Source of the DNA: Candidatus Bathyarchaeota archaeon
GTDB lineage: Archaea; Thermoproteota; Bathyarchaeia; TCS64
Length of the DNA stretch: 64,000 bases
Direction of reading: 5' to 3'
Assembly (NCBI GenBank): GCA_026394265.1
Contig: JAPKYO010000024.1
Coordinates: forward strand, 1-64,000
Below are positions 8,386-15,986 of the stretch, piece after piece (the first letter of the stretch is position 1; the number at the start of each line of letters is the position of its first letter). Under the pieces are notes generated by a model. The model was not told where the DNA came from. It did no database searches and saw only the letters and a list, made by a program, of their open reading frames with translations. The position numbers and the translations under genes are program-made.

Positions 8386-8843
8386 TGTTTCTCCTCTCCC
8401 TCCATCTCCTCCACGATGAGGCTGACCCCCTCGACGCGCAGCACCTTAACGTTGGCGCCCTTGGGTATGACGTCGTCGGCCTCGGGTCTTGCGAACCACT
8501 GCTCGCCGAATATCTTGATGAGGCCGCCCTCGACGGGCTTGATGTCTGTCTGGGCGACGGTCTCCCTTCCCACCAGGGCGTCGACGTTCGTCGGGGTGAA
8601 GTTTGCCTTGGCGTGTTTCACGTTGGGGTTTCCGACCATCTCGACGATCTGGTACTTGGAGCCCTTGATCAGGTTGATGCGCCTGATGAGTTCGCCGAAG
8701 TCGTCCGTCTTTACCCTGAGGGTGAAGCCGTCGTCGCATCTGACCAGGCTGTAGCTGGCGCCGTGCTGCTGGCTGAACTTGTCGAGGACCTGGTAGAGTT
8801 TGAACTCGTCCGCCTCGACCCTCAGCGCTACCATCGTGGACAT
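8382..8843 (-). CDS. NfeD-like protein with OB-fold, stomatin partner
   Basis: The carboxyl half (ALVGRETVAQTDIKPVEGGL to GANVKVLRVEGVSLIVE) matches the soluble OB-fold domain of NfeD proteins, which bind stomatins. The amino half (about 70 residues, VEADEFKLYQVLDKFSQQHG) replaces the usual membrane helices or protease domain and is unfamiliar. I prefer the ATG at 8843, in frame six bases after a TTG at 8849; a CCTATATAC box about 30 bases upstream fits a leaderless start. The stop overlaps the stomatin start (ATGA), indicating coupled translation. Confidence 0.8.
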   Translation of the reverse strand: MSTMVALRVEADEFKLYQVLDKFSQQHGASYSLVRCDDGFTLRVKTDDFGELIRRINLIKGSKYQIVEMVGNPNVKHAKANFTPTNVDALVGRETVAQTDIKPVEGGLIKIFGEQWFARPEADDVIPKGANVKVLRVEGVSLIVEEMEGEEKQ

Positions 8844-9104
8844 TTCCAATTAACCCACTGTAAAGGGAAGTATATAGGGTTATCGAGGCTCATCTATTGG
8901 TATCTATTGTGGTCTATGTGGGCCCAATATTCGCGTCTGCTGTTCATGGTGCTTTGGGTGGTGTGTGTCTGGTTGCGCGTGCACGTGGGGGGAGGGGGTA
9001 TGTTCGTCATCATCACGATTCGGGTTGTTTTAACCGTTTTTCTGGTTTGGCGCCTTTTTCTGGGTCCGTTGGCGGCGGAGGACGGCGGAGGGCGCGTGTG
9101 TGGG

Positions 9105-9878
9105 TCAGGGTTGTGTGAGGAACTCGGTGGCGTCTACGGCCCTGTATCGCGCGAAGAGGTCGCGGGCGTAGTGGAGGGCTTCCGCCGGGCAGTAGGAGAC
9201 GCATCTTAGGCAGAGCTGGCATCCCTCTAGGTTCTCGGGTCTCACGTCGGCCCTCATGGCCCTCGCCGGGCAGATGCGCTCGCAGAGTCGGCAACCCGTG
9301 CACTTTTTCTCGTCACGGTGGACGGGGGTCAGGCGCCCGAAGAAGTTCCAGGCCCGTCGATTCGCCAGGGCGCGTGCGGCGAGGTCTGGGATGATGGGTA
9401 TCCTCCCCCACCGGGCATCGCCCTCCGCCAGGTCTACCGCGAGTCTCCTCGTGGACTCGAGTCCCTTCTCCACCTGCCTACGTGTCTTCTCTGGGTCGTA
9501 TCTCCTGATGAGGGTGTTGAAGGGCATGTGGATCTCCTTGGCGCCGAGTGGGGTGTAGCCCTTCTCGGCGAGTATTCCCCTCGTGTGGTCGAGGATACCG
9601 AGGCTTCCGCCGCCGAGGGTCGTTATGGCGAAGGCGCCTGCGCCGCCGCCGGGTGGGAGGCGGTGGAGGAAGTCGAGGACGATAGGGTAGGTGACAGCGG
9701 CGGCGGTTGGGAAACCTATTCCGAGGGTGTGCCCCGGGTCGACGGCGGCGGGGTCCGACCGCTCTATCGGGTGTAGCTTCGCCTCGACGCCTCTCTCCCT
9801 GAGGGTCGCGGCGATCTCCCTACAGGCGAGGAGTGTGTTGCCGGTTCCTGAGAAGTAGTAGATGTCGGCGTGCTCCAT
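9105..9878 (-). CDS. EFR1-type flavodoxin and 4Fe-4S ferredoxin fusion
   Basis: The product starts MEHADIYYFSGTGNTLLACR, a flavodoxin FMN phosphate-binding loop (S-G-T-G-N-T). The carboxyl region has two CxxCxxCxxxCP clusters: CTGCRLCERICP and CQLCLRCVSYCP. This order is that of EFRP proteins found in anaerobes, which move electrons between soluble carriers. I chose the ATG at 9878 because the flavodoxin loop then lies right at the amino end; upstream codons form a proline/arginine-rich shadow. No dedicated partner gene is visible. It suggests an anaerobic or facultative life style. Confidence 0.9.
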   Translation of the reverse strand: MEHADIYYFSGTGNTLLACREIAATLRERGVEAKLHPIERSDPAAVDPGHTLGIGFPTAAAVTYPIVLDFLHRLPPGGGAGAFAITTLGGGSLGILDHTRGILAEKGYTPLGAKEIHMPFNTLIRRYDPEKTRRQVEKGLESTRRLAVDLAEGDARWGRIPIIPDLAARALANRRAWNFFGRLTPVHRDEKKCTGCRLCERICPARAMRADVRPENLEGCQLCLRCVSYCPAEALHYARDLFARYRAVDATEFLTQP

Positions 9879-9958
9879 GGTTCGTCTGTGTCTGCTGACG
9901 TATATTACTGGGTAGGTGGCTTGTGGGTTGCCACACACGATAACGAGAAAAAAATTTT

Positions 9959-10861
9959 TTAAGGGAGTTTGAGGTCGGCGAGTATCTTGGCGAGGCGCGT
10001 GCGTCCCTCCTCGGTCAGGGGGATCTTTGGGCTCCTGCTTGTGGCCGTGCCGATTATGCCGCGATACTTGAGGGTCTCCTTCTCTATCTCGGCGGTGGCG
10101 CCCGGGCTGCCGTGGAATAGGTCGACCCACGGCTTGTAGCGGGCGTAGGCGGCCTCCGCCTTCTTCGCGTTGCCCTTCTTGGCGGGTGTCCAGATCTGCT
10201 TGATGAGGTCCGTGAGGCAGCCGCTGGGGATGGTGCCGTCGGCGCCCAGCTCCGCCTCCTGCAGGATGAGCTTGGCGGCCATGCCCCCGAAGACGGAGAC
10301 GCGGCCGGGCATGAGGCGGTTTATGTCTCGGAGCTTGTCGAGTGTGCCGGGGCCTTCGAGTTTGATGCTTGCGAGGTTGCTGTGTTCGTCTGTGAGGTCG
10401 AGGTAGGTTGTGGGGCAGATGTGTATGCCCGTGGCGTCTTCGGCGTCCTGCAGCATGACGGGGAGGCTGGTGGCGGCGCAGATGGCGCCTATGTGCTTCA
10501 CCACTATCGCCTTGCTTGGTGTGTGGCTGAAGTAGGGGACCATGGCGATGACGCCGTCGGCGCCCCTGTCCTCCGCGTGCTTCGCCAGACGGATCGCCAG
10601 CTCCGTCCCGCTGTGGCTCACGCCGAACAGCACGGGCACGCGCCCATCCGCCGCCTCGACCGTCGCGTCGAGGATATCCATCCGCTCATCCTCACTGAAT
10701 TTGAAGAACTCCCCCGCGATTATCCCCGGGCAGACACCGTCCGCCCCCCACTCGATGTTCGCCTCCACCTGCGCCTTCATGCCCTCGACGTCGAGGTTAC
10801 CCTTCACGTCGGTCACAGTACACAGCGCTGGGAAGACCCCAAACCAATCCGGCTTAATCAT
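9959..10861 (-). CDS. DapA/NanA-family class I aldolase
   Basis: This 300-residue TIM-barrel protein belongs to the dihydrodipicolinate synthase/N-acetylneuraminate lyase superfamily. Recognisable pieces are the GADGVCPGIIAGEFFKFSEDE loop and SIKLEGPGTLDKLRDINRL with the Schiff-base lysine expected in ASIKLEG (about residue 167). The tyrosine usually seen in the catalytic triad is less clear. Specificity (lysine biosynthesis, sialic acid, or keto-sugar cleavage) cannot be set from sequence alone. An A/T-run follows its stop at about 9945-9958. Its first codons are duplicated as a relic at 15133-15193, on the far side of the AT-rich island. Confidence 0.85.
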   Translation of the reverse strand: MIKPDWFGVFPALCTVTDVKGNLDVEGMKAQVEANIEWGADGVCPGIIAGEFFKFSEDERMDILDATVEAADGRVPVLFGVSHSGTELAIRLAKHAEDRGADGVIAMVPYFSHTPSKAIVVKHIGAICAATSLPVMLQDAEDATGIHICPTTYLDLTDEHSNLASIKLEGPGTLDKLRDINRLMPGRVSVFGGMAAKLILQEAELGADGTIPSGCLTDLIKQIWTPAKKGNAKKAEAAYARYKPWVDLFHGSPGATAEIEKETLKYRGIIGTATSRSPKIPLTEEGRTRLAKILADLKLP

Positions 10862-10974
10862 GACTCTATTTTATCTGGATGGTAAATATGATTATCGACG
10901 AGTTTCACTCACTCTTTTTTTAGAATATTTTTTATATTAATGACCGGTTAACTTTATTATTTGTAGAACCTGTA

Positions 10975-11772
10975 ATGAGCCTTACTGAAATTAAAATATA
11001 TGAAGTTGATTTAGATTTATTAGATATTAGTAGATACAATGTCAGACGTACAGGTATTAAAAAAGGATTAAATGAATTGGCTGAAAGTATACGGCTTATT
11101 GGTGTACAGCAACCGATCCTTATTACCCCTAATGACGGTAAATATGATGTTATAATAGGGCAACGCCGTGTATTGGCTTCACGTTTAGCTGGTAAAAAAA
11201 CAATTCCTGCTATAATAAAGACAATATCCAATGAAAAAGAAGCATATATCCTATCCTTCAGTGAAAATATACTTCGTTCCGATTTAAATTCGAAAGATAA
11301 AATGTTATTTGCTCAAAAAATGAAAAGTCTTGTAGGATCTATTAAAGATATAGCCTCAGAAATAGGTGTATCTGAACAAACTATTAGAAATTGGTTAAGT
11401 TATGCCGACGTTCCAGATGAAATTAAAAAATTAGTTGAAAGTGGTCAATTAAGTGCTAATACTGCTTTACGGATCATAAGAAAAATAAGTGATCTAAATA
11501 CAGCAATTGAAATTGCAAAAAGAATTAATGAAGCACCTCGTGGACAAGATAAACATATTATTATACAATATGCTTCAGAAAATCCAACTTATTCTGTTGA
11601 TAAAATTTTAAGCGATTCTAAAAAATTTAAATTAGAGATTAAACTACTCTTAACTCCTAAGATTGCTTCCGCTTTAAATGCAGCTTCGAAACAATATAAT
11701 ATGGAGGAAGAAGATATTGGATTGGATGCCATTAATGATTGGTTAAAAGACAGGGGTTTTATAAATGAATGA
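10975..11772 (+). CDS. ParB-like partition/nuclease-fold DNA-binding protein
   Basis: This 265-residue protein has an amino-terminal ParB/Srx-fold domain (about residues 5-110) with IRLIGVQQPILI, the GQRR box (equivalent to GERR) and SENILRSDLN, matching the family's nucleotide-binding motifs. A central helix-turn-helix (IKDIASEIGVSEQTIRNWLS) and a carboxyl ribbon-helix-helix-like segment (LLLTPKIASALNAASKQYN) follow. ParB domains bind CTP or act on DNA; in IbrB-type proteins they pair with a PAPS-reductase homologue. Its stop overlaps the next start (ATGAATGA), so it is the first gene of a tight operon. No ParA is present, arguing against simple partitioning. Confidence 0.85.
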   Translation: MSLTEIKIYEVDLDLLDISRYNVRRTGIKKGLNELAESIRLIGVQQPILITPNDGKYDVIIGQRRVLASRLAGKKTIPAIIKTISNEKEAYILSFSENILRSDLNSKDKMLFAQKMKSLVGSIKDIASEIGVSEQTIRNWLSYADVPDEIKKLVESGQLSANTALRIIRKISDLNTAIEIAKRINEAPRGQDKHIIIQYASENPTYSVDKILSDSKKFKLEIKLLLTPKIASALNAASKQYNMEEEDIGLDAINDWLKDRGFINE

Positions 11773-12346
11773 TAAAAATAGAGAAAATGAATTGTTAGCA
11801 ATTTTATTTTCAAATACTAAACGTAAAAATCGAGTATTAGACTTAATTACTTTAGGCACTTATTTCACTGAATTAATAGCTCTATACCAATCGAGAAAAA
11901 AAGTTGCTGAACTGATAGGAATAAGCGAAGAAATGGTAAGACAATTTTTAATACCGCTAAATATGCCTCCTGAAATACAGGATTTAATAAAAAATCGATC
12001 AATAGATGATATAGATACCATCCTAACTTTAAATCGAATCAAAGATAAAAATTTAATGATAGAAATAACAAATAATATTATTAATTTAAATACAAAAACA
12101 AGTAGAGATATAATTAATTTAATAAAAGAAAAAAACATACCTGTAACAACGGCAAAAGATATTATTTTATCCTACCAAAATGAAAAAATAAATGTTGTAC
12201 TTATAGATCTTGATGAAGATGTTTATTCATTTTTAAAATATCTATCTATTGAATTTAATGTTCCCCCTGCTTCACTTTCAAAAATTATTTTAGTAAATTG
12301 GTTGAATTTATATAAAAAATATGGTGCTTCTGATGAGTTCTTTTAA
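11765..12346 (+). CDS. ParB-like HTH protein lacking the amino-terminal ParB domain
   Basis: This 193-residue protein resembles the carboxyl two thirds of its upstream neighbour: a helix-turn-helix (KKVAELIGISEEMVRQFLIP), a helical middle and a ribbon-helix-helix-like end (DEDVYSFLKYLSIEFNVPPA). The nucleotide-binding ParB domain is absent. It overlaps the first gene by eight bases and the nuclease gene by 14. The pair is probably a duplication in which one copy kept only DNA binding, perhaps to give a heteromeric DNA-reading complex or autoregulator. That role is inference; the domain resemblance is visible by eye only. Confidence 0.7.
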   Translation: MNDKNRENELLAILFSNTKRKNRVLDLITLGTYFTELIALYQSRKKVAELIGISEEMVRQFLIPLNMPPEIQDLIKNRSIDDIDTILTLNRIKDKNLMIEITNNIINLNTKTSRDIINLIKEKNIPVTTAKDIILSYQNEKINVVLIDLDEDVYSFLKYLSIEFNVPPASLSKIILVNWLNLYKKYGASDEFF

Positions 12347-13283
12347 TCTTTTAAAAACAGACTTTAAAAATATAGATCATTTATTAGCACAATGTCAAAA
12401 TGGTCATGATCGAGCAGCTGTTCAAGAAATATTAATCAGTAGAATATTTAGTAAAATTTTAAATCTACCTTTTTTTGATAATTCAAATAACGATCTATCA
12501 ATTTTAAATAAAGTGGTTTGGTACGGTACTCTTTCTCCTCGGGTGTGCTCAAAAGGTACATGTGACGCTAAAATATATGGTCATGGATTTAATGCCGTTA
12601 TGGAAGTAACTAGAAGAAAAGGAAAATCTCAGTGGGATTATGAAGGTGTTCAAATTTCCGATAGTATAGATAGAAATATTGCACAAGAGGGATGGAATAG
12701 TAAACATACTTATGGATTATTAATAGTGCCAACTATTTATAAATATACTTTTGATAATTTGAAGTACGTAGTTAATATAAATAAAAAAATTATTATTTTA
12801 GATTATGATATACTATCTAATTTATTAAATATAAATGATATGGTTTTTACTTTAAAAAATGGAGATATTATCTTCCTTTTTGAAGAAATATTTAAAGCCT
12901 TTAATGGCTCTTCAACTGTAGAGGAATATGTCAAAGAAGTTGATGCTGTAATTAATAAATGGAAAAAAACAATAATATATAATGATCTAACTAAAAAAAT
13001 AGCGATTGATACAATTTTAATTATGAAAGAACGTATGAAAAGTTATATATTTATGTCTGAATTAACTGAAAAATTATATAATGATTTTTCAATTAAACAT
13101 TCGATCGAAGAACTTAAAATACCCTTTGATCAAGAGCTTATTGTTAATTGTATAAATATGTACGGTGTTGGCTATCATAAACCCAACTATTTTCATGATG
13201 ATGAAATTCAAGGCACAACTTTTCCTGACTATGAAATTATTTTAAATAAAATAATCGATGTTTTTTATGAACGACTTAATTAA
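12333..13283 (+). CDS. Predicted PD-(D/E)XK nuclease, AlwI-like
   Basis: The product (about 316 residues) is not one I know by name. The segment CDAKIYGHGFNAVMEVTRRK, followed by GKSQWDYEGVQISDSIDR, has the form D-x(n)-E-V-T-...-Q-x3-E. That resembles the catalytic region of AlwI-like type II restriction enzymes and other PD-(D/E)XK nucleases. The amino end (HDRAAVQEILISRIFSKILN) looks helical. I chose ATG 12333 because a GGTG precedes it by seven bases; ATG 12321 is possible. It overlaps the preceding ParB-like gene and converges on the PAPS-reductase gene with eight bases of overlap. No methyltransferase accompanies it. Confidence 0.55.
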   Translation: MSSFNLLKTDFKNIDHLLAQCQNGHDRAAVQEILISRIFSKILNLPFFDNSNNDLSILNKVVWYGTLSPRVCSKGTCDAKIYGHGFNAVMEVTRRKGKSQWDYEGVQISDSIDRNIAQEGWNSKHTYGLLIVPTIYKYTFDNLKYVVNINKKIIILDYDILSNLLNINDMVFTLKNGDIIFLFEEIFKAFNGSSTVEEYVKEVDAVINKWKKTIIYNDLTKKIAIDTILIMKERMKSYIFMSELTEKLYNDFSIKHSIEELKIPFDQELIVNCINMYGVGYHKPNYFHDDEIQGTTFPDYEIILNKIIDVFYERLN

Positions 13284-14844
13284 TAACAATTTGCTTAGTT
13301 CGATAATTTAATGAAATGCATCCCTTTCGTAATCCTTTTGGGTGTATACATTTTAAACAATGCGTGCATAAATCAGAAACCCCTATTTTTCCATTTACCA
13401 TACTTATTGCGTTTAAGGGACAATTTCCAATACATGCCCCACAATTTATACAATTCATTGCTTTTTCTAATTGTTTTTCAAATTGATTTCGTATTTGTTT
13501 TTGATCTGAATAATACTTCACTCTAATATTATTATTTATTATTGCTAAATCTAGATTATGATTTTGAATGGTTATAAATTTATTTTTCTTATTGATTGGA
13601 CCAAATATTTTTAAAAATTGAATGATTTCATCTTTCTTATCAATGTTATTAATATTGTAAATATATTGAGGTTTTATAGAACAAGTATTTTGTTTATAAA
13701 TTCTTTCCTTCTCATATCTTGACACTCTATATCTCCATTTTTCTTGTTTAATCCAATTTTCAATATCAGTAATGTTATTTTTTTTACTGTAATTAATCAA
13801 ATAAGAATGTAATTTATTAGATAATTTTGGATGTGTGGTCTCCATTTTTTTAAATTCACGTAATGATTTCTCGGGACAGAGCCAGCAACCGATCCTTGAA
13901 TAACCCTTTAAGTAAACCTCATTAATCGGTATTTTTTTCCAAAATATATATAACCAAACTTGAAGGCTGTTCCACTCTAGTATCGGGAAAAAAAGAATTT
14001 GTTTTGGGATTGTATTATTTACTTGGATGAGATCGTATTGTCCTCGCGAAGATGACTCGTTTTTTCGAACTCCACTAGCTGTTAAAACATTTTTATCATA
14101 TTGCTTGTCAATGAATTGGTTGAATGGAGCGAATTTCATAGTTTTACAGCACCACCGCATAAATTTACTCGGTGGACCCAATTCGTCACATAATGTAAAA
14201 AAATCCTTTTCCGGTTTGAGTTCAAATAAAGTAAGATCCCATTCTTGTGCCAATTTTTTAATAAATATCTCGGTTTCCGGATAGTCAATGGTAGTGTTCA
14301 TCCAGATTGAATCAAAAGTTGGGATGATTTGCCTAACCAAATTGAGGGTTACTACCGAATCCTTCCCCCCCGACAGAGAAACCGCGAAAGGGTGATCCTC
14401 ATATTCACTATAGACTTTTTCAATAAATTGCAGACTTTCGTATTCTGCCTGCTCAAGATATGTAATATTTGCTTCAATCACAGTTTTTAATTCGCTTCCT
14501 AGAAGCTTAATTGGGTTCTTTTTAAATTTATTATTTGGAATAATTTTCCATTTTAATGAGTTTTCATCATAAGTAACTCTGAATATCTTTAAACCATCAG
14601 CGACAACTGATCCGTTATAATAGAAACACAGTCCTTCTGGTAAATATATGCCTGGATCGTATCCTTCTGAAATTAAAAGTTCCTTGCACCATCTTTTTTC
14701 ATAATCAAAAATTGGTCTAATTTCACCCTTACCTAAAAATGCGTTTTTCACCTGGTGTCCACATAATGGACAATCTCCATTTTTTAATATTGGAGAATTA
14801 CAGTTATCACACCAGTACACCGTATTATCATGGATTTTTTCCAT
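13276..14844 (-). CDS. Zinc ribbon, PAPS-reductase-like and 4Fe-4S ferredoxin protein
   Basis: This 522-residue protein has, in order: a zinc ribbon (CDNCNSPILKNGDCPLCGHQ, residues 12-31), a PUA-like beta region (to about 110), a PP-loop PAPS reductase domain with SLSGGKDSVVTLNLV (about residue 158), an IGCWLCP cysteine pair (about residue 315), and a carboxyl ferredoxin with CINCGACIGNCP and CTHCLKC. This architecture is known in uncharacterised methanogen proteins. Relatives include sulfate-assimilation reductases, DndC/SspD DNA sulfur-modification enzymes and IbrA. A role here in sulfur transfer to nucleic acid is inferred from its ParB-like and nuclease neighbours. It is transcribed alone from a TATA box at about 14874-14883. 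Confidence 0.85.
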   Translation of the reverse strand: MEKIHDNTVYWCDNCNSPILKNGDCPLCGHQVKNAFLGKGEIRPIFDYEKRWCKELLISEGYDPGIYLPEGLCFYYNGSVVADGLKIFRVTYDENSLKWKIIPNNKFKKNPIKLLGSELKTVIEANITYLEQAEYESLQFIEKVYSEYEDHPFAVSLSGGKDSVVTLNLVRQIIPTFDSIWMNTTIDYPETEIFIKKLAQEWDLTLFELKPEKDFFTLCDELGPPSKFMRWCCKTMKFAPFNQFIDKQYDKNVLTASGVRKNESSSRGQYDLIQVNNTIPKQILFFPILEWNSLQVWLYIFWKKIPINEVYLKGYSRIGCWLCPEKSLREFKKMETTHPKLSNKLHSYLINYSKKNNITDIENWIKQEKWRYRVSRYEKERIYKQNTCSIKPQYIYNINNIDKKDEIIQFLKIFGPINKKNKFITIQNHNLDLAIINNNIRVKYYSDQKQIRNQFEKQLEKAMNCINCGACIGNCPLNAISMVNGKIGVSDLCTHCLKCIHPKGLRKGCISLNYRTKQIVIN

Positions 14845-14856
14845 TCGGAATTACAT

Positions 14857-14870
14857 CCAGGTGTGCCTGG
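14857..14870. promoter_or_regulatory. Palindrome between TATA box and start of the PAPS-reductase-like gene
   Basis: CCAGGTGTGCCTGG forms 5-bp perfect arms around TGTG. It lies between a TATA-like GAGTATATTC (minus strand, about 14874-14883) and the ATG at 14844, where a bound protein would block transcription. It is GC-rich in an AT-rich setting. The ParB-like/RHH proteins of the island are candidate binders, which is inference. Confidence 0.45.
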
Positions 14871-15069
14871 TGAGAATATACTCATCAGATACACATTAAC
14901 TTTTTGTAGTTAATATCCCCTGGGGACCGTATTTATTACATCCGCCTGGGTCTATAACAAACGGTCTAATCTCTAATTTTATCGCGTTTATCTTAAACAT
15001 CTTATCCAAGCTCCTGGTATCTTAATCCTTTAATACAATTTCACTCTACCCAATTTAGTATGTTGTCGA

Positions 15070-15193
15070 CGGCAAGTGTTTTCAGAACATCCGGCGGAAC
15101 ACTCACCAGTGGTTCGATGGCGAGGCCACCCTCAGCATCAGTCACGATATACAACGCTGGGAAGACCCCGGCCTAATCAATCTTTGCCATGAT
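15070..15193. pseudogene. Mosaic relic: copies of the GH116 5' region and of the aldolase 5' end
   Basis: Bases 15070-15132 match 15924-15986 (upstream region and first codons of the GH116 gene) at about 53 of 63 positions. Bases 15133-15193, read on the minus strand, resemble the first codons of the aldolase at 10861: ATG, then a stop where the aldolase has W6, then AGVFPALYIVTDAEGG versus FGVFPALCTVTDVKGN. Both fragments are too short and disrupted to encode proteins. They look like scars of duplication or deletion around the AT-rich island and the following vapBC genes. Confidence 0.7.
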
Positions 15194-15245
15194 TACTGAT
15201 TACGCTTTGGTAGCTTAATTATTATCAGTGGAAACGACAGATTAA

Positions 15246-15268
15246 TGTGTTACATTTACTGTAACACA
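15246..15268. promoter_or_regulatory. Inverted-repeat operator upstream of vapBC
   Basis: TGTGTTACA and TGTAACACA form perfect 9-bp arms around a 5-bp spacer (TTTAC), ending 10 bases before the antitoxin ATG. VapBC modules are commonly autoregulated by binding such palindromes, so this is the likely operator and overlaps the core promoter. Confidence 0.75.
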
Positions 15269-15278
15269 ATCGGTGTAT

Positions 15279-15500
15279 ATGGGCACAGTCACCGTCCGCG
15301 TCCCCGAGGAGCTAAAGGATAAGATGAAGAAGTATGGCATAGAGGCGGGCGAGGTAGCCCGTAAGGCGTGGGACGAGGAGGTAAAGCAACGGGAACTCGA
15401 GGAGGCTAGGGAGGCCGCCGACAGCCTCGGGGAATACTTCAGCCAGTTCCCCAAGGAGAAGATCCTCGAGTGGATACACGCGGACAGGGAGAAGCGATAA
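15279..15500 (+). CDS. vapB: VapB-type antitoxin
   Basis: The product is about 73 residues. It begins MGTVTVRVPEELKDKMKKYG, a ribbon-helix-helix DNA-binding fold, and ends in a charged tail (FSQFPKEKILEWIHADREKR) suited to binding a PIN toxin. An in-frame GTG lies six bases upstream, but the ATG at 15279 gives the canonical start of the RHH strand. The stop is immediately followed by the toxin ATG, and a palindromic operator lies just upstream. It neutralises the adjacent VapC and represses the operon, as is known for the family. Confidence 0.88.
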   Translation: MGTVTVRVPEELKDKMKKYGIEAGEVARKAWDEEVKQRELEEAREAADSLGEYFSQFPKEKILEWIHADREKR

Positions 15501-15914
15501 ATGCGCCTCTTCGACGCGAGTTCCATAATCGAGATACTCTCAACCGAGAGGCGGGGAGGTGTGGACCTGTTCAAGGAGGGGGCTCGAACCGATCTGACCC
15601 TCTTCGAGGTCGGGAACGTGGTCTGGAAGACTCGTAGCCAGCGGGGGTTAAAAAACCCGGGGGAGGCGACGAGCCGCGTGAGGGAGGCGGGGAAAGTGCT
15701 CAGACTCATGGCTGTGGCACACCTCGAACCCGGTGAGGCTGAGTATGTTCTGGAAGTCGTTCTCAGCCACGGGCTCAGTTTCTATGACGCCTCCTACCTC
15801 TACATGGCGATCCGCGACGGGTTGACCTTAGTCACAGAGGATGAGGCACTGAGGAAAGCCGCCGTTAAAACCGGATGCCCCGTTGAAAGGGTCGCCGATA
15901 TAGAGATGCGATGA
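15501..15914 (+). CDS. vapC: VapC PIN-domain toxin
   Basis: This 137-residue PIN-domain protein has the acidic active-site pattern: MRLFDASSIIEIL (first Asp), LTLFEVGNVVWK (Glu), LSFYDASYLYMAI (Asp) and TLVTEDEALRKAA (Asp). PIN toxins are Mg2+-dependent RNases that cleave tRNA or rRNA. It abuts the antitoxin gene with no spacer. The module sits between two imperfect 63-bp repeats (15070-15132 and 15924-15986), suggesting that it arrived or was duplicated with local rearrangement. Confidence 0.92.
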   Translation: MRLFDASSIIEILSTERRGGVDLFKEGARTDLTLFEVGNVVWKTRSQRGLKNPGEATSRVREAGKVLRLMAVAHLEPGEAEYVLEVVLSHGLSFYDASYLYMAIRDGLTLVTEDEALRKAAVKTGCPVERVADIEMR

Positions 15915-15923
15915 CCCCTCAAA

Positions 15924-15986
15924 CGGCAAGTGTTTTCTAAACATTCGGTGGAAGTCTCACCAGTGATCAGATGGCGAGGCTACCCT
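15924..15986 (+). repeat. Second copy of the 63-bp repeat flanking vapBC
   Basis: This segment covers the 5' flank and the first codons (MARLPY) of the GH116 gene and matches 15070-15132 at about 53 of 63 positions. The two copies flank the aldolase relic and vapBC in direct orientation. Confidence 0.75.

Larger units (their letters stand above)
10870..15060. mobile_element. AT-rich horizontally acquired island
   Basis: Base composition changes abruptly: the stretch is dominated by A/T with AAA, AAT, ATA and TTA codons, whereas genes on both sides prefer GC-ending codons. It holds three overlapping plus-strand genes (two ParB-like proteins and a predicted nuclease) convergent with one minus-strand PAPS-reductase-like gene. 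The left edge abuts the start of the aldolase gene, and the right edge abuts a relic containing a degenerate copy of that same gene start. I see no integrase, transposase or clear terminal repeats, so the transfer route is unknown. Confidence 0.85.

Noticed and set aside
10892..10913. ATCGACGAGTTTCACTCACTC resembles the start of the micro-ORF at 23540
   Set aside because: About 16 of 19 bases agree, but the similarity stops there; too short to distinguish from chance.
10975..12346. Chromosome or plasmid partition operon
   Set aside because: No ParA ATPase or obvious parS cluster is present; the linked nuclease and PAPS-reductase genes point elsewhere.
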